DNA of 51,969 nt. It comes from a virus. The DNA lies in IMG/VR virus record IMGVR_UViG_3300047469_000408, positions 1-51,969 of that record. One strand, given 5' to 3'. Every line of letters begins with the position of its first letter. Position 1 is the first letter of the stretch. The notes beneath the pieces were generated by a model, which did not search any database, was not told the DNA's origin, and saw only the letters and a list, made by a program, of their open reading frames with translations. Made by a program: the position numbers and the translations under genes. This document shows, one piece after another, positions 42,068 to 50,047 of the stretch.

Positions 42068-43000
42068 ATGGCACGCACCAAGAACCAACCCGCAGAAGCC
42101 GTAGAACTGCCTGTTTTGAATGGTGAAATGTTGACAGCTAATCAGAACCTAATGGCAACGATGCTGGCCTCACATAGCGAAGAGCGAGATTTAGTAAATC
42201 AACTTCTTGGGCAAGCTCAAATGGCTGGGGCTTTTGAGGATTTTTCCCGAACCGTTCGGACTTCTAAGTTGGCTTTCGTTAAGGAAAACAAGCTTTACCG
42301 GGCACTGAAGGGGCGTAGAACTCCGAACGGTTCGGAGTTTTTGAGCGGAACTTGGGAAGAGTTTTGCAGCCTGCTCGGACGCTCTGCCGACAAAGTCGAT
42401 CTTGATATTGCCAATCTCCGCACCTTCGGTGAAGAAGCGCTCGAATCTATGTCCAGCATGGGTATTGGCTATCGCGAGCTGCGCCAATATCGCCGTCTTC
42501 CAGAAGACCAGCAAGCCGCTCTGATCGAAGTCGCCAAAGCCGGTGACAAGGATGCCTTTCTTGATCTGGCCGAAGAGATCATCGCCAAACACGCCAAAGA
42601 AAAGGGGGAACTGACCCAGCGCCTCGACGACACCAACGCCGACTACGAGGCGCAGAGCGAGGTCATGGCGAATAAAACCGCCGAGCTGGACAAGACCAAA
42701 CAGGAGCTGGAGAAAACCCGCAAGCGCATTCAATCGATGCCTATCAATGAAGCTGCCAAAGAGTTGCGTCAGGAAGTGGCAGCGGTCGCCTACGAGGCCG
42801 AAGCCAACATCCTTGGTTCGCTACGGGCGGGGTTCACCAAGCTCGAGGAGCATGCCGCAGAAAGCGGGGAAGACCACCGCAGCTTCAAGGCCAGTCTGAT
42901 CCGCCAGCTTGAACTCACCCTCGCCTCGGTGCGTAGCGAGTTCCATTTGCCAGAGCATCTGGACGGTGCTCCCGCGTGGCTGACCGCGACCGAGGCTTAA
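42068..43000 (+). CDS. Coiled-coil early protein, 310 aa
   Basis: N-terminal half contains DDFSRTVRT-like and KLYRALKGRRTPNGSEFLSG, then a segment (GIGYRELRQYRRLPEDQQAA) that recalls ParB/KorB-like helices. Residues 175-245 form a long coiled coil (KAKEKG.., NKTAELDKTKQELEKTRKRI). It ends before muA by 3 bases, so it is the gene translated just before the transposase. BcepMu-like phages have a gene of unknown role here. A replication or DNA-binding accessory role is possible but unproven. Confidence 0.7.
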   Translation: MARTKNQPAEAVELPVLNGEMLTANQNLMATMLASHSEERDLVNQLLGQAQMAGAFEDFSRTVRTSKLAFVKENKLYRALKGRRTPNGSEFLSGTWEEFCSLLGRSADKVDLDIANLRTFGEEALESMSSMGIGYRELRQYRRLPEDQQAALIEVAKAGDKDAFLDLAEEIIAKHAKEKGELTQRLDDTNADYEAQSEVMANKTAELDKTKQELEKTRKRIQSMPINEAAKELRQEVAAVAYEAEANILGSLRAGFTKLEEHAAESGEDHRSFKASLIRQLELTLASVRSEFHLPEHLDGAPAWLTATEA

Positions 43001-43003
43001 ACC

Positions 43004-44779
43004 ATGAACCCGGTACAGCTCCAGCAACTGACCCAGATCGCCCAACGGGCAGCCAATGCTCCGCACGGTCAACGTACTGCCGTGTATCAGGCGGGCGCGG
43101 CAGAGCTGGGTGTTTCTATCCAAACACTGCAGCGCAAGCTCAAGGAGCTTAGCGTGGCCAAGCCGCGCAAACGTCGCAGCGATGCGGGCAACAGCGCCTT
43201 ACCCCTGGATGAAGCTCGACTGATATCGGCTGTGCTGCTGGAGTCAATCCGGGCCAATAACAAACAACTATCCACCATCGAACGAGCTGTCGAGCGCCTA
43301 CGCAGTAACAACCTGATTATGGCTGGCCGGGTAGATGAAGGGACGGGCTTGTTCCGTCCATTGACAAGCGGCTCGATCAGCCGAGCCCTGCAGAGTTACA
43401 AACTGCACCCGGAACAGCTGCTGCATGATGCCCCAGCTGTGTCACTGGCCAGTAAACACCCCAATCATGTTTGGCAGGTGGACGCTTCGATCTCGACGCA
43501 GTTCTACCTCGCCGATGATGGGGCACGGGATATGAACAAAGCCGAGTTCTATGACGGCAAGCCCGCCAACCTAAAGAAGATCGAGCGCCAGCGCTTGTGG
43601 CGTTATGTGGTCACCGATCACACCAGCGGGACGTTGTACCTGGAGTACGTGCTGGGCGCGGAGTCCGCAGAAAACCTGTGCAATGTGCTGATCAACGCGA
43701 TGCAGAAGCGCCACGAATCTGACCCGTTTCACGGCGTGCCCTGGATGCTAATGACCGACCCCGGTGCGGCCATGACCAGCGGCATTTTTCGCAATTTGTG
43801 CCGCGCCATGTCCATCGATCTGATTATCAACCAGGTCGGCAATGCACGGGCCAAGGGCCAGGTCGAACAAGCACACAACATCGTCGAGCGCGAGTTTGAG
43901 AGTGCCTTGAAATTCCAGGCGGCCAACAGTCTGGAGCAGATCAACACGTGGGCTGGCCAGTGGATGCGTTACTTCAATGCGACCTCCATTCATACCCGCA
44001 CTCTGCGTACCCGTTTCGGCGTGTGGCAACTGATCAAGCAGGAACAGTTGCGCTTGGCGCCGAGTATTGAGGTCTGTCGCGAGTTGGCGGTCAGCACACC
44101 GGAATATCGCAAGGTCAGCAACCTGCTACGGGTTTCGTTCCGAGGATCGCAGTTCGATGTCAGCTCGGTACCCGATGTGATGGTCGGCGAGAAACTGCTG
44201 ATCACTCGCAACTGCTGGCGCGACCAGGACGCCGCCATCGCGGTACTGGTGGGCGAAGACGGTCGTGAGCACTACCACGTTATCGAGCGGATCAAGATGA
44301 ATGAGTTTGGCTTTGCCGAAACCTCGGCAACGATTGGCGAACAGTACAAGCGCCATGCCGAAACACCTGCTCAGGTTTCGCGCAAGATCCTGGAACAACT
44401 CGCCACCGGTACCTCCAGTGAGTCTGATTCCAAAGTTGCCCGCAAGGCTAAAACGGTGCCATTCGGTGGACTGATTGATCCGCACAAACATGTCAACGAC
44501 ACCGTGCTACCGGCTTACCTGCCGCGACGGGGTACCTCACTGAACGTCAATGCAACGACCATGGAGCATGCGCTGCTGAGCCACGTCGAGTCCGCGAAAT
44601 TGCTGCGTCCACGGATGGCCAATCTTTGGTCAGCGGAGACGTTCAGCTGGCTGCAGCAGCAATACCCAGAAGGAGTTCCGCAAGAGCAGCTCGAAGCCAT
44701 CGAGGCCGAGCTGAAACGACCTATCGAGGTCATGCGCAAACCGCTCAGCCTGGTACGGGCTGCAGCAGGAGGTGAGTGA
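43004..44779 (+). CDS. MuA-like DDE transposase
   Basis: 591 residues. N-terminal HTH GVSIQTLQRKLKELSVAKPR at about 36-55; rve-type catalytic core with D160 in HVWQVDAS, D252 in MLMTDPGAAM and E288 in AKGQVEQAHNIVE (D to E spacing of 35); then the Mu-transposase C-terminal beta-barrel domain (SSVPDVMVGEKLLITRNCWR). It binds the phage ends and performs strand transfer for integration and replicative transposition. All three catalytic acids are present. It overlaps the B gene by one base (TGATG). Confidence 0.94.
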   Translation: MNPVQLQQLTQIAQRAANAPHGQRTAVYQAGAAELGVSIQTLQRKLKELSVAKPRKRRSDAGNSALPLDEARLISAVLLESIRANNKQLSTIERAVERLRSNNLIMAGRVDEGTGLFRPLTSGSISRALQSYKLHPEQLLHDAPAVSLASKHPNHVWQVDASISTQFYLADDGARDMNKAEFYDGKPANLKKIERQRLWRYVVTDHTSGTLYLEYVLGAESAENLCNVLINAMQKRHESDPFHGVPWMLMTDPGAAMTSGIFRNLCRAMSIDLIINQVGNARAKGQVEQAHNIVEREFESALKFQAANSLEQINTWAGQWMRYFNATSIHTRTLRTRFGVWQLIKQEQLRLAPSIEVCRELAVSTPEYRKVSNLLRVSFRGSQFDVSSVPDVMVGEKLLITRNCWRDQDAAIAVLVGEDGREHYHVIERIKMNEFGFAETSATIGEQYKRHAETPAQVSRKILEQLATGTSSESDSKVARKAKTVPFGGLIDPHKHVNDTVLPAYLPRRGTSLNVNATTMEHALLSHVESAKLLRPRMANLWSAETFSWLQQQYPEGVPQEQLEAIEAELKRPIEVMRKPLSLVRAAAGGE

Positions 44780-45960
44780 TGTTGAAACTGAAGCAAGTAC
44801 TACAAGGCGTTGGCCGACCGCAATCGGCACTAGCCGAGTCGCTGAAGCTGAGCGAGGCCGCCATTGCCCAGTTGCTGAACCACGGTCAATGGCCACGCAG
44901 TTTGGACAGCGCCGATCTGCAGGGGCGCATTCGTGTGTTCCTGACCGAATCCGGCGCCAACGATGCCGATATCGCCAACGCCTTTGAAGAAGTGGACCTG
45001 TCGTGCGCCAACACGACAGGTCCGGCCCTTAAAAAAGAGCCGTCCGGGGAGGACGAACCTATGTTACTGCCAAAACAAACGCTGTTGCCATCTACCCGCA
45101 AGGCCTTCGGCATGTTCCGCGATGCCTTTGATGAGCTGCAATCTGCTCAGGATATGTGGGTCAGCCCCGATATCCGCTACATCCGCGAGGTGATGTATCA
45201 GACCGCGCGCCATGGTGGATTCCTGGCTGTTGAAGGTGAGTCCGGTGCCGGTAAAAGCACATTGCGCCGAGACCTGGTGAACCGCATTGCGGAGAACAAT
45301 GACCCGGTGATCATCATCGAGCCCTATGTGTTGGCGTCCGAAGACAACGATGTAAAGGGTAAATCGCTCAAAAGCACACACATCGCTGAGTCGATGATGG
45401 CCGCTGTTGCCCCCCTGGCAAAGCCCAAGAGCAGCCCTGAGGCGCGCTTCGCCCAACTGCACAAGGCACTGAAAGAATCCCACGCCGCCGGCTATCGCCA
45501 TTGTCTGGTGATTGAGGAGGCGCACAGCTTGCCGATCCCGACACTCAAACACCTCAAGCGCATCCTGGAGCTGGAGGTCGGCTTCACCAAACTGGTCAGC
45601 ATCATCATGATCGGTCAGCCCGAGTTGGGCGTGAAGCTCAGTGAACGCAATGCTGACGTGCGTGAAGTCGTGCAGCGTTGCGAGCGGGTCACGCTGGCGT
45701 CCATCGACGGCAAGCTTCTGGAAGATTTCCTGACGTTCCGTTTCGGCCGGGTAGGTAAACCACTGGCCGAGGTAATTGATGCGAGCGGTATACAGGCCAT
45801 TGCTGCGCGGCTTTCCCAGCCCAGCCGCCGAGGTGGTCGCGACGAAACCGTCTCGCTGTTGTATCCGCTGGCCATCGGTAACTTGATGATCGCGGCAATG
45901 AACTTGGCGACCCAACTGGGTGTGCCGGTAGTCACCGCTGACGTAGTAAAGGGGGTGTGA
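44779..45960 (+). CDS. MuB-like AAA+ ATPase (ExeA-like target-selection protein)
   Basis: 393 residues. Cro-like HTH at 15-45 (SALAESLKLSEAAIAQLLNH), then ATPase: Walker A GESGAGKST at 153-161, Walker B HCLVIEEAH at 241-249, sensor IIMIGQPEL at 275-283. The ATPase resembles ExeA more than classical MuB, as described for BcepMu. It binds target DNA and activates the transposase, and probably gives target immunity. AGGAGGTG precedes ATG 44779. Confidence 0.92.
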   Translation: MLKLKQVLQGVGRPQSALAESLKLSEAAIAQLLNHGQWPRSLDSADLQGRIRVFLTESGANDADIANAFEEVDLSCANTTGPALKKEPSGEDEPMLLPKQTLLPSTRKAFGMFRDAFDELQSAQDMWVSPDIRYIREVMYQTARHGGFLAVEGESGAGKSTLRRDLVNRIAENNDPVIIIEPYVLASEDNDVKGKSLKSTHIAESMMAAVAPLAKPKSSPEARFAQLHKALKESHAAGYRHCLVIEEAHSLPIPTLKHLKRILELEVGFTKLVSIIMIGQPELGVKLSERNADVREVVQRCERVTLASIDGKLLEDFLTFRFGRVGKPLAEVIDASGIQAIAARLSQPSRRGGRDETVSLLYPLAIGNLMIAAMNLATQLGVPVVTADVVKGV

Positions 45961-45961
45961 C

Positions 45962-46279
45962 ATGCCGCATCTTTCCCTAGTGCCGTCGCTACCAAAACCA
46001 CCGATGAGCCTCCTGTCACCAGAGTTTCAGGCATCGCTGTCAACGTTCAACGACCTGACCCGCGACATTCGCGCTGCCGGGATTCCTATCCGGTCGCTGC
46101 GTTTCCTCGAAAAACGCATCGTTGTCTCGAACGACGACGTGGACTTGATCGCTCGTCGGTTCGCTCACGAGATCCGCAGCCAGAGCAGCAAGACGCGAAA
46201 GTACATGACCCGCCACTCAGTGCAGATTCGCGGCATCTACGTTACGTGGTTTTCCCTAGTGAAGGAGCAACAGCAATGA
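45962..46279 (+). CDS. Hypothetical early protein, 105 aa
   Basis: MPHLSLVPSLPKPPMSLLSP, then FNDLTRDIRAAGIPIRSLRF and a basic RRFAHEIRSQSSKTRKYMTR. Probably nucleic-acid binding by charge. Linked to B by a 1-base gap and to the next gene by ATGA overlap, so it belongs to the transposition operon. Confidence 0.7.
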   Translation: MPHLSLVPSLPKPPMSLLSPEFQASLSTFNDLTRDIRAAGIPIRSLRFLEKRIVVSNDDVDLIARRFAHEIRSQSSKTRKYMTRHSVQIRGIYVTWFSLVKEQQQ

Positions 46280-46737
46280 GCGCCGCTCTAATCACCGCAA
46301 TCGAGGCCATGCGTGACGCCGTCGAGCATGAAAGCCCCACCATGTTTTGGGGGGAGGCCATGAGGCACGTGGCTGTACTGCTGGAGCATGTTCAGCACTC
46401 CTCCAGTGCTACGGAATCGCTCCAGGCTGTTCGGATTGCTACTGCTGAAGATCCTTTGTCAGAGGCGGTTCAGTCTCGTCTGCACACCCAGACTAGTGCG
46501 CATGTGATTTGCCTGGCCAATCTGCTAGTGGCCTATGAAGCCATGTTGCTGGTGAAGCCGTTCCTGTGGCTGGAGATCGGCTGCAACCGAGTCACTGGCT
46601 GGATGGCCACGATCTACGACAAGGCTGGTGGTACTGAACGCGTCGTGGTGCAGAGCGCAGGCCTGCGAGCGGATGACACTTGCCAATTTGCTGCGCAACA
46701 GCTGCGGGCTCTTATAAAGGAAGAACACCATGTCTGA
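46276..46737 (+). CDS. Hypothetical early protein, 153 aa
   Basis: MSAALITAIEAMRDAVEHES, then helices and LLVKPFLWLEIGCNRVTGWM. GAAGGAG 9 bases upstream. It overlaps its neighbours by 4 and 8 bases. No family recognised. Confidence 0.65.
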   Translation: MSAALITAIEAMRDAVEHESPTMFWGEAMRHVAVLLEHVQHSSSATESLQAVRIATAEDPLSEAVQSRLHTQTSAHVICLANLLVAYEAMLLVKPFLWLEIGCNRVTGWMATIYDKAGGTERVVVQSAGLRADDTCQFAAQQLRALIKEEHHV

Positions 46738-47347
46738 TACCGCCATCCCTGCAGGTTTCGTCCGCAATGCTTTGGGCCATTTAGTCCCGGAAGGTCAGGT
46801 CCGTGAACAGGACAAACTGCGTGACCAGGTCGCCCGTGAACTGGCGGCTGAAGCCATCCCGTTGCACGCAGCACTGAAGCGTTTCAAAGCCAAAGCCCTG
46901 GGCGATATCGCCGACTTGGTCAGTATCTCGGGTGAGCGCTACGGGGTCCAGATGGGAGGTAAGAAAGGCAATGTCTCTGTCGCCACCTATGACGGACAGT
47001 ACAAAATCGAGCGTGCGTATGCCGATCGCATCACCTTCACCGAGGAAGTACTCGCGGCCAAGGAGCTGGTCGACCAGTGCATCCGCACCTGGAGCGAAGG
47101 AGCCAACAGCCACCTGCAGGTGCTAGTCGACCGAGCCTTCCGCGCCGACAAAAAGGGCCAGCTTAAAACCGCCGACCTGCTCGATTTGCTGCGCACCGAG
47201 ATCAACGATCCGGGCTGGAAGATGGCCATGCAAGCGCTGAAAGATTCGATTCTAGTGGTTGGCACGGCGGTATACATCCGCGTGTATCAGCGCGTTGGCG
47301 AGACTGACACGTACACTCCCATCTGCCTCAGCATCGCGGGGGTGTGA
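46730..47347 (+). CDS. DUF3164 phage protein
   Basis: 205 residues: GFVRNALGHLVPEGQVREQD (the N-terminal DUF3164 signature), KFKAKALGDIADLVSISGER-like stretch and YDGQYKIERAYADRITFTEE. It is common in early operons of transposable phages, in the region of Mu kil/gam-type genes. Biochemical role is not known. AAAGGAAG precedes the ATG. Confidence 0.88.
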   Translation: MSDTAIPAGFVRNALGHLVPEGQVREQDKLRDQVARELAAEAIPLHAALKRFKAKALGDIADLVSISGERYGVQMGGKKGNVSVATYDGQYKIERAYADRITFTEEVLAAKELVDQCIRTWSEGANSHLQVLVDRAFRADKKGQLKTADLLDLLRTEINDPGWKMAMQALKDSILVVGTAVYIRVYQRVGETDTYTPICLSIAGV

Positions 47348-47348
47348 C

Positions 47349-47819
47349 ATGTGCAATTGCGCAAATAATGTCGAATCAGCAGCCAAAGAAAAGATCAGTA
47401 ACCAGCTTCCCGACGGCTGGCAAGACCTTTCTGTGGAGTTGCAGGGTTATGCATTTCTACTCGGCGCCCAGGTCAGCATGAAGAACAAGCTGAACCTTCA
47501 CATCGAGTACGACGCCCCGAAAAAGAAAGGTGGTTTCTCCCGCAAGAAGCAGGACATGGCGATGCTCGGCAGCTACTGCATGTTCTGTGGCGAAAAATAC
47601 GTTGAAGAAGATGAGGCTGCTACCAAATCAGCCCAACCCAAGGGCGAGCCGGTGGCCTGGCGCGGCCTGAATTCAAATGGCGAAGTGGTTACCGAGTGGA
47701 TTGACGGCGCTCCGCCCAAGAGCTTTATCGACCTTTGCGGCAACCCTTCTGGTTACGACATCATCCAGCTTGCCTGGTCCGAGCAGACCGCGCCGATGGT
47801 ACTGGGAGGTGCCCGGTGA
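47349..47819 (+). CDS. Zinc-motif hypothetical early protein, 156 aa
   Basis: Starts MCNCANNVESAAKEKISNQL 1 base after the preceding stop. A CxxC pair appears in YCMFCGEKYVEED; a beta-rich C-terminal part follows (EPVAWRGLNSNGEVVTEWID). It overlaps gemA by 4 bases. Function unknown. Confidence 0.7.
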   Translation: MCNCANNVESAAKEKISNQLPDGWQDLSVELQGYAFLLGAQVSMKNKLNLHIEYDAPKKKGGFSRKKQDMAMLGSYCMFCGEKYVEEDEAATKSAQPKGEPVAWRGLNSNGEVVTEWIDGAPPKSFIDLCGNPSGYDIIQLAWSEQTAPMVLGGAR

Positions 47820-48283
47820 AAAAAGCGCCTTCCAATCCAAACCGCCTGCCTCTGATCAAGCTGATTCATGTTGCCCGGCGCGAGCTGCGGATGGATGACG
47901 ATACCTACCGCCTGATGTTGGCCGGCATGAAGGGATTGGACGGCGCGACTTCCACCGCTGATTTGAGTGTTCCAAACCTGGTACGGGTTTTGGAACAGCT
48001 CAAGCAGCGTGGCTTCACGATTCGTCCAAAGGCAGCGCAGCAGCGTCCGATGGCGGCTGACGGACAATCGAGAAAGATCCGGTCAATGTGGCTGACGCTT
48101 CACGGCTTGGGCGCGGTGCGTGATCCATCCGAGGAGGCACTGGTGAAGTTTGTGTCGAACATGACCGGTATCGCCGCCCTGCAGTGGCTCAATGTTGCAC
48201 AGGCAAGTCGGGTGATCGAGAACCTGAAGCAGTGGCAGCAACGTATGGAGTTGGCTCCGATAGCCACAAAGGAGGGGGTATGA
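47816..48283 (+). CDS. gemA: GemA/gp16 family early regulator
   Basis: 155 residues from GTG at 47816, with GGGAGG 7 bases upstream. LIKLIHVARRELRMDDDTYR, LMLAGMKGLDGATSTADLSV and IRSMWLTLHGLGAVRDPSEE are the DUF1018/GemA signature. In Mu GemA modulates host gene expression and DNA supercoiling. It directly precedes mor, overlapping by ATGA, as in Mu. Confidence 0.9.
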   Translation: MKKAPSNPNRLPLIKLIHVARRELRMDDDTYRLMLAGMKGLDGATSTADLSVPNLVRVLEQLKQRGFTIRPKAAQQRPMAADGQSRKIRSMWLTLHGLGAVRDPSEEALVKFVSNMTGIAALQWLNVAQASRVIENLKQWQQRMELAPIATKEGV

Positions 48284-48642
48284 CTGAGTTCAGAAGCAAA
48301 GCCCCCGAGTTGCTGACGGACCTTACTGAGCATATCGCAGTGGCGCTCGTTGAGCTGGTGTCGATGGAGGAAGGCGCCGCTCGCCATGTTGCACAGGAAG
48401 TCTCTGATCGCATGGCTGCGCACTGGGGCGGCCAAAACCTCTATTTTCCGATGGGGCTGTCAGTAAAGTTGAGTCGCCGAGATCGTCAGATTTATGACGA
48501 CTTCAATGGTACGAACCACAGCGAACTGGCGCGTAAGTATGCTGTGTCGCTTCAGTGGATTTACAAGATCGTTAAGGCAGTCCGAAAGGATGAAATCGCT
48601 CGCCGTCAGGTTGATATGTTTGCCCCACTCGCAGGCGATTGA
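48280..48642 (+). CDS. mor: Mor-family middle/late transcription activator
   Basis: 120 residues. Dimerisation region LLTDLTEHIAVALVELVSME, then GGQNLYFPMG and the HTH NHSELARKYAVSLQWIYKIV typical of Mor/C. These activators bind dyad sites beside weak promoters and contact RNA polymerase. It is the last early gene, and no separate C gene was found, so it may itself activate late transcription at the repeated elements. Confidence 0.92.
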   Translation: MTEFRSKAPELLTDLTEHIAVALVELVSMEEGAARHVAQEVSDRMAAHWGGQNLYFPMGLSVKLSRRDRQIYDDFNGTNHSELARKYAVSLQWIYKIVKAVRKDEIARRQVDMFAPLAGD

Positions 48643-48649
48643 GTGGGGC
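48622..48649 (+). terminator. Stem-loop at the end of the early operon
   Basis: GCCCCACTC/GAGTGGGGC, a perfect 9-base stem overlapping the mor stop codon. No T-run follows, so its strength as an intrinsic terminator is uncertain. Confidence 0.55.
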
Positions 48650-48703
48650 GCCAATCATTGCGCTGGCTGCAACTGAATTCCCAATCCATCCCAACCTGTG
48701 CCA

Positions 48704-48759
48704 GCCTATCCCGGTATGGCCCAGGTTTATCTCATACACCCCCTGGTATTTATCTCAGT
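48704..48759 (-). repeat. Prophage right end with tandem transposase-site-like repeats
   Basis: Read inward on the minus strand: ACTGAGATAAATACC at the tip, TGAGATAAACC starting 23 bases further in (48734), and a weaker GGGATAGGC about 22 bases beyond. Spacing of about 22-23 resembles adjacent MuA-binding sites. The tip reads AC rather than TG if the CCTAA duplication defines the edge; TG...CA ends would be 11699 and 48757. Confidence 0.65.
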
Positions 48760-48764
48760 CCTAA
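48760..48764. repeat. Right copy of 5-bp target-site duplication CCTAA
   Basis: Matches 11692-11696 exactly and directly follows the right terminal repeat. Confidence 0.65.
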
Positions 48765-48917
48765 ACATTCTCGCCGCGCTACGCCTGTCCCACCCTCGCC
48801 TGCCCCCTCCGTTGAGGGATTACCTTGGGGCGCCATGAACTTATAACACTCGGTCAGGGCGTCTTCGTTACCAGAGGCTCTAGACCAAAACTCTTGAGGT
48901 TCATGGCTGATCAACAC
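48760..48917 (-). other. Small open frame cut by the prophage (uncertain gene)
   Basis: On the minus strand a GTG at 48917, preceded by AGGAG with a 4-base gap, opens VLISHEPQEFWSRASGNEDA and runs into the prophage edge after 52 codons. Joining it to the left flank with one CCTAA copy continues the frame to a TGA inside the first 60 bases of the tniQ-fusion gene (63 codons in all). It may be a short coupled leader gene, or the missing N-terminus of the fusion if one frame slip is assumed. Codon support is weak. The rest, 48918-49081, is intergenic behind tniB with nothing clear. Confidence 0.35.
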
Positions 48918-49081
48918 CGGGCTCCTGTCGCGCTTTCGCTAGGTCTGGAAATAGCAATTTTCGTAGGCCGTGGTACAGAGGCTTTGGGATGTCACCAAGA
49001 GCTAGTCCGAAATGCCAAGTTCGAATGCTGCAAATCCATATCGGTAGCAAACCGAACTGCCTGCTAATGCGATTGACGTAC

Positions 49082-50047
49082 CTAGCCTTCGGACGCTGTT
49101 TCCGGAATCACCATTGGCCGAGTTTCCAGCCTTTTGAGTGCCTCGTTGACACCGTGCATACTCGACCATGCCTTTAAGATGCTATCCGCGTTGATGTATT
49201 CCTGCCCGCTCTCGATCTCCATCCGACATGCCTCCCTTAAAATCTCCACGACTGCTCGGCGCGACCGGTACTCCACCTGGACACCATTTTCAGTGGTTGT
49301 CGTACGCGCGCAGTCATATAGGTTTTTAAGGAGCTTTGCGTTCACGATCGACTTCTGACGCAGAGGCATGTAACACAGATAGCCGTTCACGAATGACTCC
49401 CCTTCGAAATCGTTTTCCCATGCGGTTAACGTTGCAGTCCGAAGGCTGAACCGAGTCATTAGTGTTGCATCACCTTTGAATACGTCGACAAAACCATCCG
49501 GGGTTCCGCTCAAGATCACGCTCATCTGCCAATCAGGCCCAGCAAGTCCCTTGATCGTGCCATGCTCGCGATTGACCCGCTTCAGCGTTAGGGTCTGGTT
49601 AAGCAGCGGGATTTCATCAATGAACACAGCACGAACATTATTTTCCTTGATCAACTGCTGAGCCAGGGCAACATCACGGTATGACAGCGTAAGCGGCCGC
49701 TTGTAAAATCTCTTACCCACTTCCGCTAGAAACAGCTTCATGATGTTCGGGTTTGCAATGTTCTGTACAAGATCGATATAGATCACCTTGCCGGGCCATT
49801 TTGTGTCTGGCTTGAAGCTTTGCGTTTGCCAGCGCTGACCTAGTAACGATTTGCCTAGGCCTGGATGCGCGATCAAGGACATCCCGGGGTTAGAGGTGCA
49901 CCTAGGTAACGCTACTAGACGCTGTGCACTCTCCTCAGCTGACATTGCCCTGGGGTGCATGAGGAAGAGCTCCCGCATGCAAGCGAGGGCCCGCTCTTCG
50001 CGTGGCAGTTCTAATATCTCTTGGGTCTTCTCACTGAGATGGCTCAT
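49082..50047 (-). CDS. tniB: TniB-like AAA+ transposition ATPase
   Basis: 321 residues. Walker A HPGLGKSLLG near 61-70, Walker B RAVFIDEIPLL near 139-149 and a sensor segment VILSGTPDGF near 177-186 are all intact. It ends RPMVIPETASEG. It belongs to the TniB/TnsC regulators that bind target DNA and link the transposase with TniQ. ATG at 50047 overlaps the tniA stop (ATGA). It contrasts with the tniQ fusion, whose ATPase motifs are lost, so this is likely the only active ATPase of the system. Confidence 0.9.
   Translation of the reverse strand: MSHLSEKTQEILELPREERALACMRELFLMHPRAMSAEESAQRLVALPRCTSNPGMSLIAHPGLGKSLLGQRWQTQSFKPDTKWPGKVIYIDLVQNIANPNIMKLFLAEVGKRFYKRPLTLSYRDVALAQQLIKENNVRAVFIDEIPLLNQTLTLKRVNREHGTIKGLAGPDWQMSVILSGTPDGFVDVFKGDATLMTRFSLRTATLTAWENDFEGESFVNGYLCYMPLRQKSIVNAKLLKNLYDCARTTTTENGVQVEYRSRRAVVEILREACRMEIESGQEYINADSILKAWSSMHGVNEALKRLETRPMVIPETASEG

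Larger units (their letters stand above)
11697..48759. mobile_element. BcepMu-like transposable prophage, 37.06 kb
   Basis: It carries a full set of Mu-type functions: DDE transposase, ExeA-like B ATPase, GemA, Mor, Mu-type portal/terminase/protease/capsid genes, and a P2-like contractile tail, with a lysis cassette. Its size matches transposable phages (about 37 kb). Inverted ends contain TGAGATAAATA and are flanked by CCTAA. Early genes (40.7-48.6 kb) and late genes (39.0-11.7 kb) diverge, so Mor lies next to one end and the Com/methylase pair next to the other. In Mu itself the repressor end is terminal and all modules run one way; the divergent layout is as I recall it for BcepMu. Every core gene reads intact, so the prophage may be active. 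Confidence 0.9.

Noticed and set aside
11699-48757. Prophage edges set at the TGAGATAAATA repeats with TG...CA ends
   Set aside because: These ends satisfy the TG...CA rule but leave no matching flanks (TAATG against GTCCT), while edges two bases further out give a perfect CCTAA duplication. Retained as an alternative in the findings.
48825-49067. Plus-strand 80-codon frame between prophage and tniB
   Set aside because: No ribosome site or family; the region is more simply the gap between tniB and the next transposon gene.
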